The position numbers and the translations under genes were made by a program. A stretch of DNA of 64,000 nucleotides from Palsa-883 sp963847615. GTDB lineage: Bacteria; Pseudomonadota; Alphaproteobacteria; Acetobacterales; Acetobacteraceae. Location of the stretch: the NCBI GenBank assembly GCA_963847615.1, contig CAWKAN010000018.1, positions 186,001-250,000 on the forward strand. Reading direction: 5' to 3'. The stretch's first letter is position 1. Every line of letters begins with the position of its first letter. The notes beneath the pieces are model-generated. The model had not been told where the DNA came from and did not search any database. It saw nothing but the letters and a program-made list of their open reading frames with translations. Of the stretch, positions 37,243-47,832 are shown piece after piece.

Positions 37243-37599
37243 TCACGGGAGCAACGGGCGAGAACGAAACCGTGCCACCTCAATCACCGTGTAGTGGCCG
37301 AACAGCTCTCCTCCAAACCGATCGATGGCGGCAAGCAGCCGTTCAGCCTTGCGCTGTCGTTGCGTCGGCCCGATGCGCAAAAGCAGCAGCCCGGGCACTG
37401 GCCGGCGTTGCCGGAACACAAGGTCACCGAAATCCTTATCCTCGGTCAGCAGCAGGCGGCTATCGCGCGCGGCCCGTTCCATCACCTCGAGATCGCTGGC
37501 CCGCGGCGAAATATCGGCCACGTAAGCGACATCGTGCCCCGCCCGGCGCAATTGTTCGACCAGGGCGACATCGACACATTCATCAAATAGCCATTGCAC
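37243..37599 (-). CDS. DUF5615 PIN-like toxin
   Basis: 118 residues. Starts MQWLFDECVDVALVEQLRRAGHDV and contains RDSRLLLTEDKDFGDLVF, the acidic pattern of DUF5615/Mut7-C PIN-like nucleases. It sits six bases downstream of a DUF433 gene, a common antitoxin-toxin pairing. The C-terminal FGGELFGHYTVIEVARFRSRPL is usual. It is predicted rather than demonstrated to be a ribonuclease toxin. Confidence 0.85.
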   Translation of the reverse strand: MQWLFDECVDVALVEQLRRAGHDVAYVADISPRASDLEVMERAARDSRLLLTEDKDFGDLVFRQRRPVPGLLLLRIGPTQRQRKAERLLAAIDRFGGELFGHYTVIEVARFRSRPLLP

Positions 37600-37605
37600 G
37601 CCACG

Positions 37606-37827
37606 TCAACCGTAAACCAGCACTTCGTCAGCCAGATAGTCTGCCGCGAAAGCCTGTGCAGCCCGAATATCGTCCGGTGTCAAACGCGGATGATCGGCAA
37701 CGATGGCCTCGGCTGTCATCCCCGCACCGAGTTTGCGCAACACCGTTTCGACCGGAATGCGGGTTCCCCTGATCACAGGTTTGCCGCCCATGATCGCGGG
37801 ATTGCTCTCAATCCGGTTGTGCGTCAT
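37606..37827 (-). CDS. DUF433 antitoxin
   Basis: 73 residues. IESNPAIMGGKPVIRGTRIPVETVL and LTPDDIRAAQAFAADYL are the DUF433 signature, a helix-turn-helix domain. The ATG at 37827 follows aaggaggcgcac, which decides the start over an upstream ATG at 37842. It lies 18 bases after the aldo/keto reductase stop on the same strand, so it may be read from the same message as the dipeptidase and reductase genes. Confidence 0.88.
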   Translation of the reverse strand: MTHNRIESNPAIMGGKPVIRGTRIPVETVLRKLGAGMTAEAIVADHPRLTPDDIRAAQAFAADYLADEVLVYG

Positions 37828-37845
37828 GTGCGCCTCCTTCACTCG

Positions 37846-38685
37846 CTACAGCATCCCCAGCGACTGTTTCCCGCGCGGCGGCGGATGCGCCGCGTCGATC
37901 GCGGCCAGATCCGCGTCGGTCAGCACGATCTCCCCCGCCTTGGCGTTCTGCCGCACATGCTCCAGTCCCACCGCCTTCGGAATGGAAATCACGTGCGGAT
38001 GGCGCAGCCCCCAGGCGATGGCGACCTGCGCCGGCGTCGCGTCGTGCCGCTTCGCCACCGCCGCCAGCGCGGCCGAGCGCAGCAGCCGCCCGCCCTGGCC
38101 GACCGGCGAATAGGCCATCACCGGCATGCGCTGCTGCGCGCACCAGGGCAGCAGGTCATACTCGATGCCGCGGGCGTCGGGATGATACAGCACCTGGTCG
38201 GTGGCGCAGGCGGTCCCCGCCGCGAGCCGCAGCAACCCCCGCATGGCCTCGACATCGAAGTTGGAAACGCCCCAGTTGCCGATCTTGCCGGCTGCCTTCA
38301 GCGCCTCGAACGCCGCGACCGTGTCTTCCAGCGGATGGCTGCCCGGCCAGTGCAACAAATACAAATCGATCCGATCGGTGCCGAGCCGCTTCAGGCTGCG
38401 CTCGCAGGCCGCCTTCACCCCGGCGCGCGAGGCGTTGTGCGGCGAGACCTTGCTGACCAGGAACACGCTGTCGCGCTGCAAGGCGATCGCCTGGGCGACC
38501 ACCGCCTCGGCGCCGCCGCCGCCGTACATCTCCGCCGTGTCGATCAGCGTCATGCCGAGGTCGATGCCCAGCCGCAACGCCGCCACCTCGTCGCGCGCCG
38601 CCCCGCCCCGCTCGCCCATGTGCCAGGTGCCCTGGCCGAGCGCCGGCACTTGCGTCCCGTCCGGCAGGGCAACGCTGCGGCTCAT
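37846..38685 (-). CDS. Aldo/keto reductase
   Basis: 279 residues, TIM barrel. Catalytic tetrad positions are visible: Asp in MTLIDTAEMYGGG with the Tyr, Lys in VFLVSKVSPHN, and His in LYLLHWPG. NADPH-binding end region ISIPKAVGLEHVRQNA. It reduces carbonyls with NADPH; substrate unknown. The start ATG (38685) overlaps the stop of the dipeptidase gene (ATGA), so the two are coupled. Confidence 0.93.
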   Translation of the reverse strand: MSRSVALPDGTQVPALGQGTWHMGERGGAARDEVAALRLGIDLGMTLIDTAEMYGGGGAEAVVAQAIALQRDSVFLVSKVSPHNASRAGVKAACERSLKRLGTDRIDLYLLHWPGSHPLEDTVAAFEALKAAGKIGNWGVSNFDVEAMRGLLRLAAGTACATDQVLYHPDARGIEYDLLPWCAQQRMPVMAYSPVGQGGRLLRSAALAAVAKRHDATPAQVAIAWGLRHPHVISIPKAVGLEHVRQNAKAGEIVLTDADLAAIDAAHPPPRGKQSLGML

Positions 38686-39710
38686 TGCGCCGCCGCCTCC
38701 GCCGCGCGCATGCAGCGCAGGAAGTTGCCACCCCACAGCAGCGACAGCGCGCCGCGGTCATAGCCGCGCCGCGCCAGCTCCGCGGTGATGTTGGGGCTCT
38801 CCGAGGCGTCCTTCCAGCCGTTGAACCAGCCGCCGCCGTCGAAGTCCGACGAGATGCCGACATGGGCGATGCCGATGCGCCGCACCGCGTAGTCGATGTG
38901 GTCGGCGAAGTCGGCCACCGTCACCGCCTCGGGCTTGGCGTTCGCGCGCAGGAACGCCGAGACCGCGGTGACCTGCACGACGCCGCCCACGTCGCGCAGC
39001 ACGTCGAGCTGCACGTCGTCCAGGTTGCGCGGATGGTCGCACAGCGCGCGGATGCAGGAATGCGTCGTCACCACCGGCGTGCGCGAGCACTCGGCAAGCT
39101 GCAGCATCGCCGCGCGCGACACGTGCGCGGCATCGACCAGCAGGCCCAGCCGGTTCATCTCCGCCACCGCCGCGCGGCCGAGCGTGCTGAGGCCGCTGTG
39201 CTCCACGTCGCGGTCGCCCAGGTCGCCGCGCGGGTTGGCGGAATCCGCCAGCGCGTTGTGGCCGTTGTGGGTGATCGTCATGTAGCGCGCGCCAAGCGCG
39301 GCGAAGCGCGCGAGCCGGCCCAGGTCGGTGCCGATGGCGAAGCCGTTCTCCACCGCCGGCACCACCGCCAGCACGCCGTCGCGCTTGGCCGCCTCGATCG
39401 CATCGGCCGAGACGGCGAGCCGCGCGACGATGCCCGCCTCCGCATGACCCATGGCGCGGATGGCGAGCAGCATCGCCTCGGCGCGCTGGAAGGCGGCCTC
39501 CTCGGCGCTGGGCGTGCGGGCCGCCTGCGGCACATAGGCGACGAAGAACCCGGCGGTGATGCCGCCGCGGCGCATCTTCGGCAGATCGACGTGCCGCGGA
39601 CCATCCTCGAACGGGTCGGGGCCGGTCGGCCAGGGGATGTCGATATGCGTGTCCAGCGTCAGCAGGCTATGATGCAGGGCGAGCGTGTCGGTGGGGAAGA
39701 CTGCGTCCAT
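38682..39710 (-). CDS. Membrane dipeptidase (renal dipeptidase, peptidase M19)
   Basis: 342 residues. Zinc-site residues: DTHIDIP (His22, Asp24), Glu in VVPAVENGFAIG, His in VDAAHVSRA and VVTTHS, and Asp in ISSDFDGGG. M19 enzymes hydrolyse dipeptides, including some with D-residues. No signal peptide is seen, so it is probably cytoplasmic. I chose ATG 39710 (MDAVFPTD) over 39716. It is coupled to the aldo/keto reductase and divergent from the NYN gene. Confidence 0.92.
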   Translation of the reverse strand: MDAVFPTDTLALHHSLLTLDTHIDIPWPTGPDPFEDGPRHVDLPKMRRGGITAGFFVAYVPQAARTPSAEEAAFQRAEAMLLAIRAMGHAEAGIVARLAVSADAIEAAKRDGVLAVVPAVENGFAIGTDLGRLARFAALGARYMTITHNGHNALADSANPRGDLGDRDVEHSGLSTLGRAAVAEMNRLGLLVDAAHVSRAAMLQLAECSRTPVVTTHSCIRALCDHPRNLDDVQLDVLRDVGGVVQVTAVSAFLRANAKPEAVTVADFADHIDYAVRRIGIAHVGISSDFDGGGWFNGWKDASESPNITAELARRGYDRGALSLLWGGNFLRCMRAAEAAAQ

Positions 39711-39758
39711 GCGCAACGCTTCCCCGCACCGGCCGCGGCGTCAAGGGGTGGGCGGGCG

Positions 39759-40922
39759 ATGGCGGTCAAAACGGCGATTTTCATCGATTTCGACAATTTC
39801 CACAGCAATCTGGAAAAGCTGAACCCGCGCGCCGCCGAACGGTTCGCCGACGATCCGGCAAGCTGGCTGGAATGGTTCCGGCTGGGCCGGCACGCGCCCG
39901 CGCCGGCCCCCGCGCCGGCGGACGCCCGGGCGGGCGCCCCCGCGGATGCTACCGCGGATGCCCCCACGGATGCCCCCACGGATGCCCCCATGGATGCCCG
40001 GGCGGACGCCCCGACGGACGCCCGGCCGGCGGCGCCGCGCCGCCTGCTGCTGCGGCGGTGCTACCTCAATCCCGACAAGTTCCGCCGCCATCGCGCCGGC
40101 TTCGTGCGCGCGGGCTTCACCGTGCACGACTGCCCGCCGCTCACCACGCGCGGCAAGAACGCCGCCGATCTGTGGATGACGATCGACATCCTCGACGCCA
40201 TCGCCCACCCGACCGGGTTCGAGGAGTTCATCATCCTCGCCTCCGACGCCGACTTCACCCCCGTGCTGCTGCGGCTGCGCGAGCACGACCGGCGCACCGT
40301 GCTGATCAACGACAAGCTGATGGCCGCCGCGCTGCGCGCCGCCTGCGACGTGGTGGTACCGCAGGACCGCTTCATGGCCGAGGCGCTGGGCCTGCCGGCG
40401 GAGGCGCCGGTGGAAGCCGCCACCGAGCCGCCGGCGCCAGCGGCGATGGCGGTGCCCGCCGCGGCGGCGCCGGCGCGCCAGCGCGCCCATCCGGGCGGGA
40501 TGCGCGCCGACCGGCTGGCGCGCGCCCTGGCCGGCCAGGCGCCGGACCTGATCGAGCTGGCGACGCGGCTGCACGCGGCGATCGGCCTGCCGGCCTTGTC
40601 GCCCGTGCAGTATCGGGCGGCGTTCGGCGCCATGGCCGACGCGATCAGCGAGAGCGGCGAGTTCGACCTGATCGGGCGCACCGTCGACCGCTGCCGCGCC
40701 GCGGGCGTGGACGTCATCAACCGCCCGGTGAGCGACATCCGCGAGATGCTGCGCGGCGCCGGCTTCGATTTCTCCGCCGGGCCGGTGACCGGCGCCGACC
40801 TGACGGCGGCGTTTCACGCCTGCGTGCTGGCGCTGTGCCAGCAGGAGGGCGTCACGCTGGGCGCGCCGGAGCGGGCGCTGCTTGATGACTGGCTGGGTGT
40901 GGGGCTGGTGCCGGTCGGCTGA
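39759..40922 (+). CDS. NYN-domain (PIN-like) protein with an internal Ala/Asp/Pro/Thr repeat
   Basis: 387 residues. NYN nuclease motifs: KTAIFIDFDNFHSNLEKL at the start, then RGKNAADLWMTIDIL and FIILASDADFTPVLLRLRE, with the expected aspartates. Between the first strand and RLLLRRCYLNPDKF is a low-complexity insert (about residues 47-90) coded by near-12-bp repeats (gatgcccccacg units, 39945-40025). The C-terminal third has two winged-helix/OST-HTH-like segments (AAFGAMADAISESGEFDLIGR; AAFHACVLALCQQEG). Related proteins are thought to process RNA. ATG 39759 follows ggggtgggcggg. Confidence 0.85.
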   Translation: MAVKTAIFIDFDNFHSNLEKLNPRAAERFADDPASWLEWFRLGRHAPAPAPAPADARAGAPADATADAPTDAPTDAPMDARADAPTDARPAAPRRLLLRRCYLNPDKFRRHRAGFVRAGFTVHDCPPLTTRGKNAADLWMTIDILDAIAHPTGFEEFIILASDADFTPVLLRLREHDRRTVLINDKLMAAALRAACDVVVPQDRFMAEALGLPAEAPVEAATEPPAPAAMAVPAAAAPARQRAHPGGMRADRLARALAGQAPDLIELATRLHAAIGLPALSPVQYRAAFGAMADAISESGEFDLIGRTVDRCRAAGVDVINRPVSDIREMLRGAGFDFSAGPVTGADLTAAFHACVLALCQQEGVTLGAPERALLDDWLGVGLVPVG

Positions 40923-41122
40923 GACAGGACAATGCGCCACCCGGGCGGCGGGCCGAAACGGCAACGAGCCGATCGGGCGAGGCGCCGAGAGGGCACTGCG
41001 CTCGCCTGGGCGAGGTGCCCGGCCGCTGACGCACCCCGGCCCCTGACGCAGCCGGCCCATGTGCGCGCCGACCGGGCGCCGATCGCGCGCCGGCGGCCCG
41101 CCGCAGCGGCGGCTGCGGCGGC

Positions 41123-42019
41123 CTAGGCGGCCAGGCGGACGCTGGCGCCCAGCCCGGCGAGCGCCGCGCGGATCGCCGCCTGCTGCGCCGGCGAGGCGGC
41201 CGGCATCGGCGCGCGCGGAAACCCGCCCGGGCAGCCCTGCAACGTCTGCGCATACTTCGTGCAGGCCGGCAGGTTGTCGCCCGCCATCGCGTTCCACAGG
41301 CTCAACAGCCGCGTGTGCAGGTCCAGCGCGCTTGCGTGATCACCCGCCCGCACCGCGTCCCACAGCGCGACGCAGGCGCGCGGCGCGGCGCTCAGGATCG
41401 CCGCGATCGCGCCATGCGCCCGCAGCGCGAACGACGGGTACATCAGTGCGTCGACCGCGCTGAAGATCAGGTCGTCCGGCCGCGCCATGCTCAGCAGGTC
41501 GGCCACCAGCTTCAGATCGCCGGCGCTCTGTTTCACCCCGATCACCCCCGGCACCTCGCGCATGATGCGGCAGAGCAGCGCCGGCGACAGATAGGACCAG
41601 GGGATCACGTTGTAGATCAGCACCGGCAGCCCGGTGGCCTCGGTCAGCGCGCGGAAATGCTCGGCCATCGCCGCGTCGCTCGGGCGGAACAGGTAGTGCA
41701 CCGGGGTGACCTGCAGGGCGGCGACGCCAAGGTCGGCCACCGCCTTGCCGCGGCGGATCGCGTCGCGCGTCGAATCGACGATGATGCCGGCGATCACCGG
41801 TGCGCGCCCGGCGGCCTCCTCCACCGTGGCGGCGACCAGCCGGCGGAACTCGTCCACGTCGAGCGTCTGGCCCTCCCCGGTGGAGCCGCCGCAGGCCAGG
41901 CCGTGCACCCCCTGGTCGAGCAGCCAGCGCACCTGGGCGCGGGCGGCCGGCTCGTCGATCGCACCGTCGGCGGTGAACGGGGTGGTGGTGGGCGGGATGA
42001 TGCCGTGCAGACGGGCCAT
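41123..42019 (-). CDS. Dihydrodipicolinate synthase/N-acetylneuraminate lyase family aldolase
   Basis: 298 residues, TIM barrel. GGSTGEGQTL at 44-53 is the carboxylate-binding loop, Tyr136 (LIYNVIPW) and Schiff-base Lys163 (VIGVKQSAGD) are intact. It is a class I pyruvate-type aldolase; the specific substrate is not visible, and the context (an IclR regulator and shared operator motifs) points to catabolism, not lysine synthesis. A TTCCA-TATTG-TGGAA palindrome lies eight bases upstream of ATG 42019. Confidence 0.92.
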   Translation of the reverse strand: MARLHGIIPPTTTPFTADGAIDEPAARAQVRWLLDQGVHGLACGGSTGEGQTLDVDEFRRLVAATVEEAAGRAPVIAGIIVDSTRDAIRRGKAVADLGVAALQVTPVHYLFRPSDAAMAEHFRALTEATGLPVLIYNVIPWSYLSPALLCRIMREVPGVIGVKQSAGDLKLVADLLSMARPDDLIFSAVDALMYPSFALRAHGAIAAILSAAPRACVALWDAVRAGDHASALDLHTRLLSLWNAMAGDNLPACTKYAQTLQGCPGGFPRAPMPAASPAQQAAIRAALAGLGASVRLAA

Positions 42020-42027
42020 GGCGTGAG

Positions 42028-42042
42028 TTCCATATTGTGGAA
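42028..42042. promoter_or_regulatory. IclR-type operator 1
   Basis: TTCCATATTGTGGAA: perfect TTCCA/TGGAA half-sites with a 5-base spacer, immediately upstream of the aldolase start. It shares TTCCATATT with site 2 at 42133-42147. Confidence 0.6.
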
Positions 42043-42132
42043 TTACATTCTGACTAATATCGAGTAATCCAGGCGGCGCCCAAGGTCAATGCTCGGTCGC
42101 TTGACGCGGCCTGAAGCAATCGCCATCTTGTG

Positions 42133-42147
42133 TTCCATATTACGGAA
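42133..42147. promoter_or_regulatory. IclR-type operator 2
   Basis: GTTCC-ATATTAC-GGAAC (42132-42148) upstream of the regulator gene, with the same TTCCATATT core as site 1. IclR-family operators often have this TTCC...GGAA shape. Autoregulation and control of the divergent aldolase are the simplest reading. Confidence 0.6.
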
Positions 42148-42162
42148 CAGATATCGCAAACC

Positions 42163-42948
42163 ATGGACGCCGTCCCCGCCCAACCGGAGCCCCGCGCCGA
42201 CGCCGGGCTGAAATCGCTCGGCAAGGTGGTGCGCATCCTCGACTGCTTCTCGGTCACCGACCGCACCCTGGCGCTGGCGGAAATCTGCACCCGCACCCGC
42301 CAGCCCAAGAGCACGACCCACCGGCTGCTGGCCGCCATGCGCGCGGCCGGCCTGCTGGACCAGGAGCGCGACCGCTACCGCCTGGGCCTCAAGCTCTACG
42401 AACTGGGCAACACCGTGCTCGCCAACATGGAACTGCACCGCGAGGCCCGGCGCTTCGTCGAGGCACTGGCGCGGCTCTCCGGCCAGGCGGTGCACCTGGC
42501 GGTGTTCGACGGGCGACAGGCCATCGTCGTCCACCGCGCCGAACCGTCGCCCGAACTGAACAGCGCGCTGACCCTGATCGAGGCCGCGCCGGTGCATTGC
42601 ACCAGCGTCGGCAAGGCAATCCTGGCATTCCAGCCGGCGCCGGTGATCGAGCGCGTGATCGCCGCCGGACTGCCGCGCCTGACCGAGGCGACAATCACCG
42701 AGCCGGCGGCGCTGCGCGCCGAACTGGCGGCAATCCGCACCCGCGGGTTCGCCACCGACGAGGGCGAACACCAGCCGGGCCTGCGCTGCGTCGGCGCGCC
42801 GATCCGCGACGCCGCCGGGCGCGTGGTTGCCTCGATCAGCGTCAGCGGCCCAGCCTGGCGCCTGCCGCCGGGCGAGGTGGCGAACCTCGCCAGACTCGTC
42901 CGCCACAGCGCCGGCAGCATCGCCACCGCGCTCGGCTACCGTGGGTGA
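42163..42948 (+). CDS. IclR-family transcriptional regulator
   Basis: 261 residues. N-terminal winged helix: LKSLGKVVRILDCFSVTDRTLALAEI, TRQPKSTTHRLLAAMRAAGLLDQ. C-terminal IclR effector domain: AVHLAVFDGRQAIVVHRAE, VHCTSVGKAILAF, RTRGFATDEGEHQPGLRCVGAPI, and VVASISVSGPAWRL. I choose ATG 42163, since the GTG at 42130 would put the operator inside the gene. It is divergent from the aldolase gene, which it most likely controls. Confidence 0.93.
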   Translation: MDAVPAQPEPRADAGLKSLGKVVRILDCFSVTDRTLALAEICTRTRQPKSTTHRLLAAMRAAGLLDQERDRYRLGLKLYELGNTVLANMELHREARRFVEALARLSGQAVHLAVFDGRQAIVVHRAEPSPELNSALTLIEAAPVHCTSVGKAILAFQPAPVIERVIAAGLPRLTEATITEPAALRAELAAIRTRGFATDEGEHQPGLRCVGAPIRDAAGRVVASISVSGPAWRLPPGEVANLARLVRHSAGSIATALGYRG

Positions 42949-42952
42949 TCGG

Positions 42953-43260
42953 GCGCACGCAGCAAGGCCGGGGCTCCGCCCCGGACCCCGCCAAGGGGCG
43001 CTGCCCCTTGGAACCCCGCCAAGGGCGGAGCCCTTGGAACCCTTCACTGGGAGTGTGGGGAGGGGAAGGGGGCGTCTGGGCGAGGCGAAGGGGCGCCGTC
43101 CGGCATGCCGGACGGCGCCCCTTCGCCTCGCCCAGACGCCCCCTTCCCCTCCCCACACTCCCAGTCATGGAGTCCAGAGGCCGCTGCCTCTGGTGGGGGG
43201 TCCAGGGGGCAACGCCCCCCGGCGGGGTCCGGGGCGGAGCCCCGGCCTTGCTGCGTGCGC
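42953..43260. repeat. Multi-palindromic intergenic element, copy 3
   Basis: Same orientation as copy 2. The inverted ends extend furthest here: gcgcacgcagcaagg at the left and ccttgctgcgtgcgc at the right. The central hairpin (actgggagtgtgggg and its complement) is intact. It fills the space between the convergent IclR and GNAT genes. The cccgggcac sub-hairpin of the other copies is missing. Confidence 0.9.
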
Positions 43261-43261
43261 C

Positions 43262-43819
43262 TCAGGCGCGCAGTCGCGCGGGGATGGTCATGCCCAGCCG
43301 CAGCGGGACGTCCCACAGCTCCCGCACCTCGCGCACCGTGCGGAAGCCGGCGCGCAGATAGCTCGGCAAGGCGCGCGGATGGTCGGCGGTGCAGGTGTTC
43401 ACCGTCATCCCCCGCGCGCCCGAGCGCCACACCATGTCCACCGCCTGGCGCAGGAACGGGTAGCCGAGGCCGCTGCCGACCGCGTGCGGCAGCAGGCCGA
43501 AATAGCTCAGGTTGACGTCGGTCCAGCCGCGTGCGTCGAGTTCGAAGAAGCCGGCCGGTTCGCCGTCCGCGTACAGCACGTGCAGCGAGACCAGCGGGTC
43601 GCGCAGCATCGCGGCGAGGTCCCGGTCGGACATGGTGCGGCGCAGCCACCAGACATAGTCGGCGCCGACGGTGTTGTACAGGTAGCGGTAGAACCCGACG
43701 GTCGGCGCGCCGACCCGCACCACCTGCCGCCCCGGCGGCAGCCCCGGGGCCGCTTCGGCCGGCGGCTGGTCCATGCGCAGGAAGGTGACTGTGACGCCGA
43801 CCCGCGTCACCGGCTCCAT
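43262..43819 (-). CDS. GNAT-family N-acetyltransferase
   Basis: 185 residues. GNAT features: LHVLYADGEPAGFFELDARG, VNLSYFGLLPHAVGSGLGYPFLRQAVDMVW (acetyl-CoA pyrophosphate loop) and VNTCTADHPRALPSYLRAGFRTV. It transfers an acetyl group to an unknown amine. It begins 16 bases after rpoD on the same strand, so it probably belongs to the end of the GatB/YqeY-dnaG-rpoD transcription unit. Its stop directly abuts copy 3 of the palindromic element. Confidence 0.88.
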   Translation of the reverse strand: MEPVTRVGVTVTFLRMDQPPAEAAPGLPPGRQVVRVGAPTVGFYRYLYNTVGADYVWWLRRTMSDRDLAAMLRDPLVSLHVLYADGEPAGFFELDARGWTDVNLSYFGLLPHAVGSGLGYPFLRQAVDMVWRSGARGMTVNTCTADHPRALPSYLRAGFRTVREVRELWDVPLRLGMTIPARLRA

Positions 43820-43835
43820 GGCGACGCGCCCGTGG

Positions 43836-45785
<1,950 letters not shown>

Positions 45786-45831
45786 TCGCAGGCCACTCCT
45801 TAAACGTCGGGGCGGCCGCGCCGCCCGGTGG

Positions 45832-47820
45832 TCATGCGGCCAGGTCGATCCCGTCGGGCTCGCCGCTCAATACCTTCTGCAGCGCCTCGGCCATCGCCAC
45901 CAGGCGCCGCTCCGTCTGTTGGGTCATATCCTGCGAGCACGCGGCGCGGGCGAGTTCGACCTCCTCGCGCAGACGCTCGACATTGAGAAATCCGAAAATA
46001 TGCCACCAACCCGCCTCGGCCTCGGCCGGCATTGCGGCGGGACTGGCACAGGAGGGAAGCGGCACGGGAACCGCCGCCAGCGCCTGTTCAGCCTCCGCTG
46101 CCATACCGGATGCCCTGAGGTGGGACATCAGTGCAGCCGAGTCAAGCACACCGGGCGCATGCGTTTCATCCTGTGTCCCATCGGGCGCGCCATCGAACGC
46201 CGCATCGAACGCCGCATTGAACGTTGCGCCGCGCGTCGCCTGCGAACCTCCGACCGGACCTCCCTCTGCCCCCCCTCGGGCCCAAGCCAGCACCGCGTCG
46301 CGCAGCCGGTCGAGCGGCGGCAGCAGCGTCAGCGCCGCATAGGCGTGCTCCACGTCGGCCAGCAGGTTGGGATGGCGCAACAGGATCGCGGTCAGCACCC
46401 GCATGCGCTCGGCATCCGAGCGTCCGGCGCTGGGCATCAGGCGCGGCGCGGCGCGGCTGGCGGTGGCGCGCGGCTGCGCCGGGTGGTACTCCCCCGGCCG
46501 CCGCTCGCCCGAGGAGCGCTCGCCCGAGGAACGCTCGCCGGGGCGCCATTGGCCGGGCCGGCGCTGGGCGGCGCGCCCGGCAAAGTAACGATCGAGCAGG
46601 GCGGCGCGGTATTCGCCGGCCAGCGCGCGGTCGGGGATGCGCCGCGCCGCCGCCTCCAGCCGGGTGCGGAACGCCGCCCGCTGCTCCGGCGTGCGCTCAC
46701 CGCCGGCCTCGCGCAACAGGTCGTACAGCGCCTCGGCCAGCGGGCGCGCCGCGTCCAGCACGGCCTGGAAGCTGGCGGCCCCCTGGCGGCGCACCAGCGT
46801 GTCGGGGTCCTCGCCCTGCGGCAGCGCGGCGATGCGCAGCGTGCGGTCGGGCGCCAGCAGCGGCAGCGCGAGGTCGGCGCTGCGCGCGGCGGCCCGCGCC
46901 CCGGCGGCATCGCCGTCGAAGCACAGCACCGGGGCCGGCGTCAGGCGCCAGAGTTCCTCGAGCTGCTCCTCGGTCAGCGCGGTGCCGAGCGGTGCCACCG
47001 CGCCGGCGAACCCCGCCTGGTGCAGCGCGATCACGTCCATGTAGCCCTCGACCACCACGACCTCGGCGCCGCGCGCGCCGCGGGCGAGGTCCAGCGCGTA
47101 GAGGGTGCGCCGCTTGGAGAACAACACGGTTTCCGGGCCGTTGAGGTATTTCGGCTGGCCGTCGCCCAGGGTGCGCCCGCCGAAGCTGATCACCCGGCCG
47201 CGGCGGTCGCGGATCGGGAAGGTGACCCGGTTGAAGAACAGCTCGCCGACCCGCCCGCCGTCCTCGCCGCCGCGCAGCAGCCCGGCTTCGGCCAGCAGGT
47301 CCGGCTCGATGCCGTCGCGCTTCAACTCGGCGAGCAGCCCGCCGCGCCCGTCGCCCGACCAGCCGAGGCCGAACCGGCCGATCGTTGCCTCAGTCAAGCC
47401 GCGGCCGCGCAGGTAGTCCAGCGCGGCGCGGCCCTCCGGCAGGTGCAGGCGGCGCTGGTAGGCGGCCTGCGCGGCCTCCAGCACCGAGGTCAGGTCATGC
47501 CGCCGGCGGTCCGCCTCGGCCGCCTCGGGCGAGGGCTGCGGCACCTCCAGCCCGGCCTCGGCGGCGAGCTGCTCCACCGCCTCCATGAAGCCGGCGCCCT
47601 GGCTCTGCATGACGAAGCCGATCGCATCGCCATGCGCGCCGCAGCCGAAGCAGTGGTAGTGGTCGTCGTAGACGTAGAAGCTCGGCGTCTTCTCGCCGTG
47701 GAACGGGCAGCAGCCCTTCCATTGCCGGCCCGACCGGGCGAGCCGCACGCGCCTTCCGACCACCGCCGGCAGCGGGGTGCGGGCGCGCAGCTCGTCCAGG
47801 AAGTGCGGGGGCAGGGCCAT
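45832..47820 (-). CDS. dnaG: DNA primase
   Basis: 662 residues. Zinc ribbon with Cys38, His41, Cys57, Cys60 (CCPFHGEKTP, HCFGCGAHGDAIGFV), catalytic core GWSGDGRGGLL, RVTFPIRDRRGRVISFGGR, and TOPRIM VVVVEGYMDVIALHQ then DGDAAGARAA. It makes primers for replication. The linker to the helicase-binding domain is expanded by short repeats: GERSSGERSSGERRPGEY and, near the C-terminus, NAAFDAAFDGAPDG (12-bp units at 46185-46225). Such a linker should be flexible. Confidence 0.97.
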   Translation of the reverse strand: MALPPHFLDELRARTPLPAVVGRRVRLARSGRQWKGCCPFHGEKTPSFYVYDDHYHCFGCGAHGDAIGFVMQSQGAGFMEAVEQLAAEAGLEVPQPSPEAAEADRRRHDLTSVLEAAQAAYQRRLHLPEGRAALDYLRGRGLTEATIGRFGLGWSGDGRGGLLAELKRDGIEPDLLAEAGLLRGGEDGGRVGELFFNRVTFPIRDRRGRVISFGGRTLGDGQPKYLNGPETVLFSKRRTLYALDLARGARGAEVVVVEGYMDVIALHQAGFAGAVAPLGTALTEEQLEELWRLTPAPVLCFDGDAAGARAAARSADLALPLLAPDRTLRIAALPQGEDPDTLVRRQGAASFQAVLDAARPLAEALYDLLREAGGERTPEQRAAFRTRLEAAARRIPDRALAGEYRAALLDRYFAGRAAQRRPGQWRPGERSSGERSSGERRPGEYHPAQPRATASRAAPRLMPSAGRSDAERMRVLTAILLRHPNLLADVEHAYAALTLLPPLDRLRDAVLAWARGGAEGGPVGGSQATRGATFNAAFDAAFDGAPDGTQDETHAPGVLDSAALMSHLRASGMAAEAEQALAAVPVPLPSCASPAAMPAEAEAGWWHIFGFLNVERLREEVELARAACSQDMTQQTERRLVAMAEALQKVLSGEPDGIDLAA

Positions 47821-47832
47821 CGGGCCGCCGGC

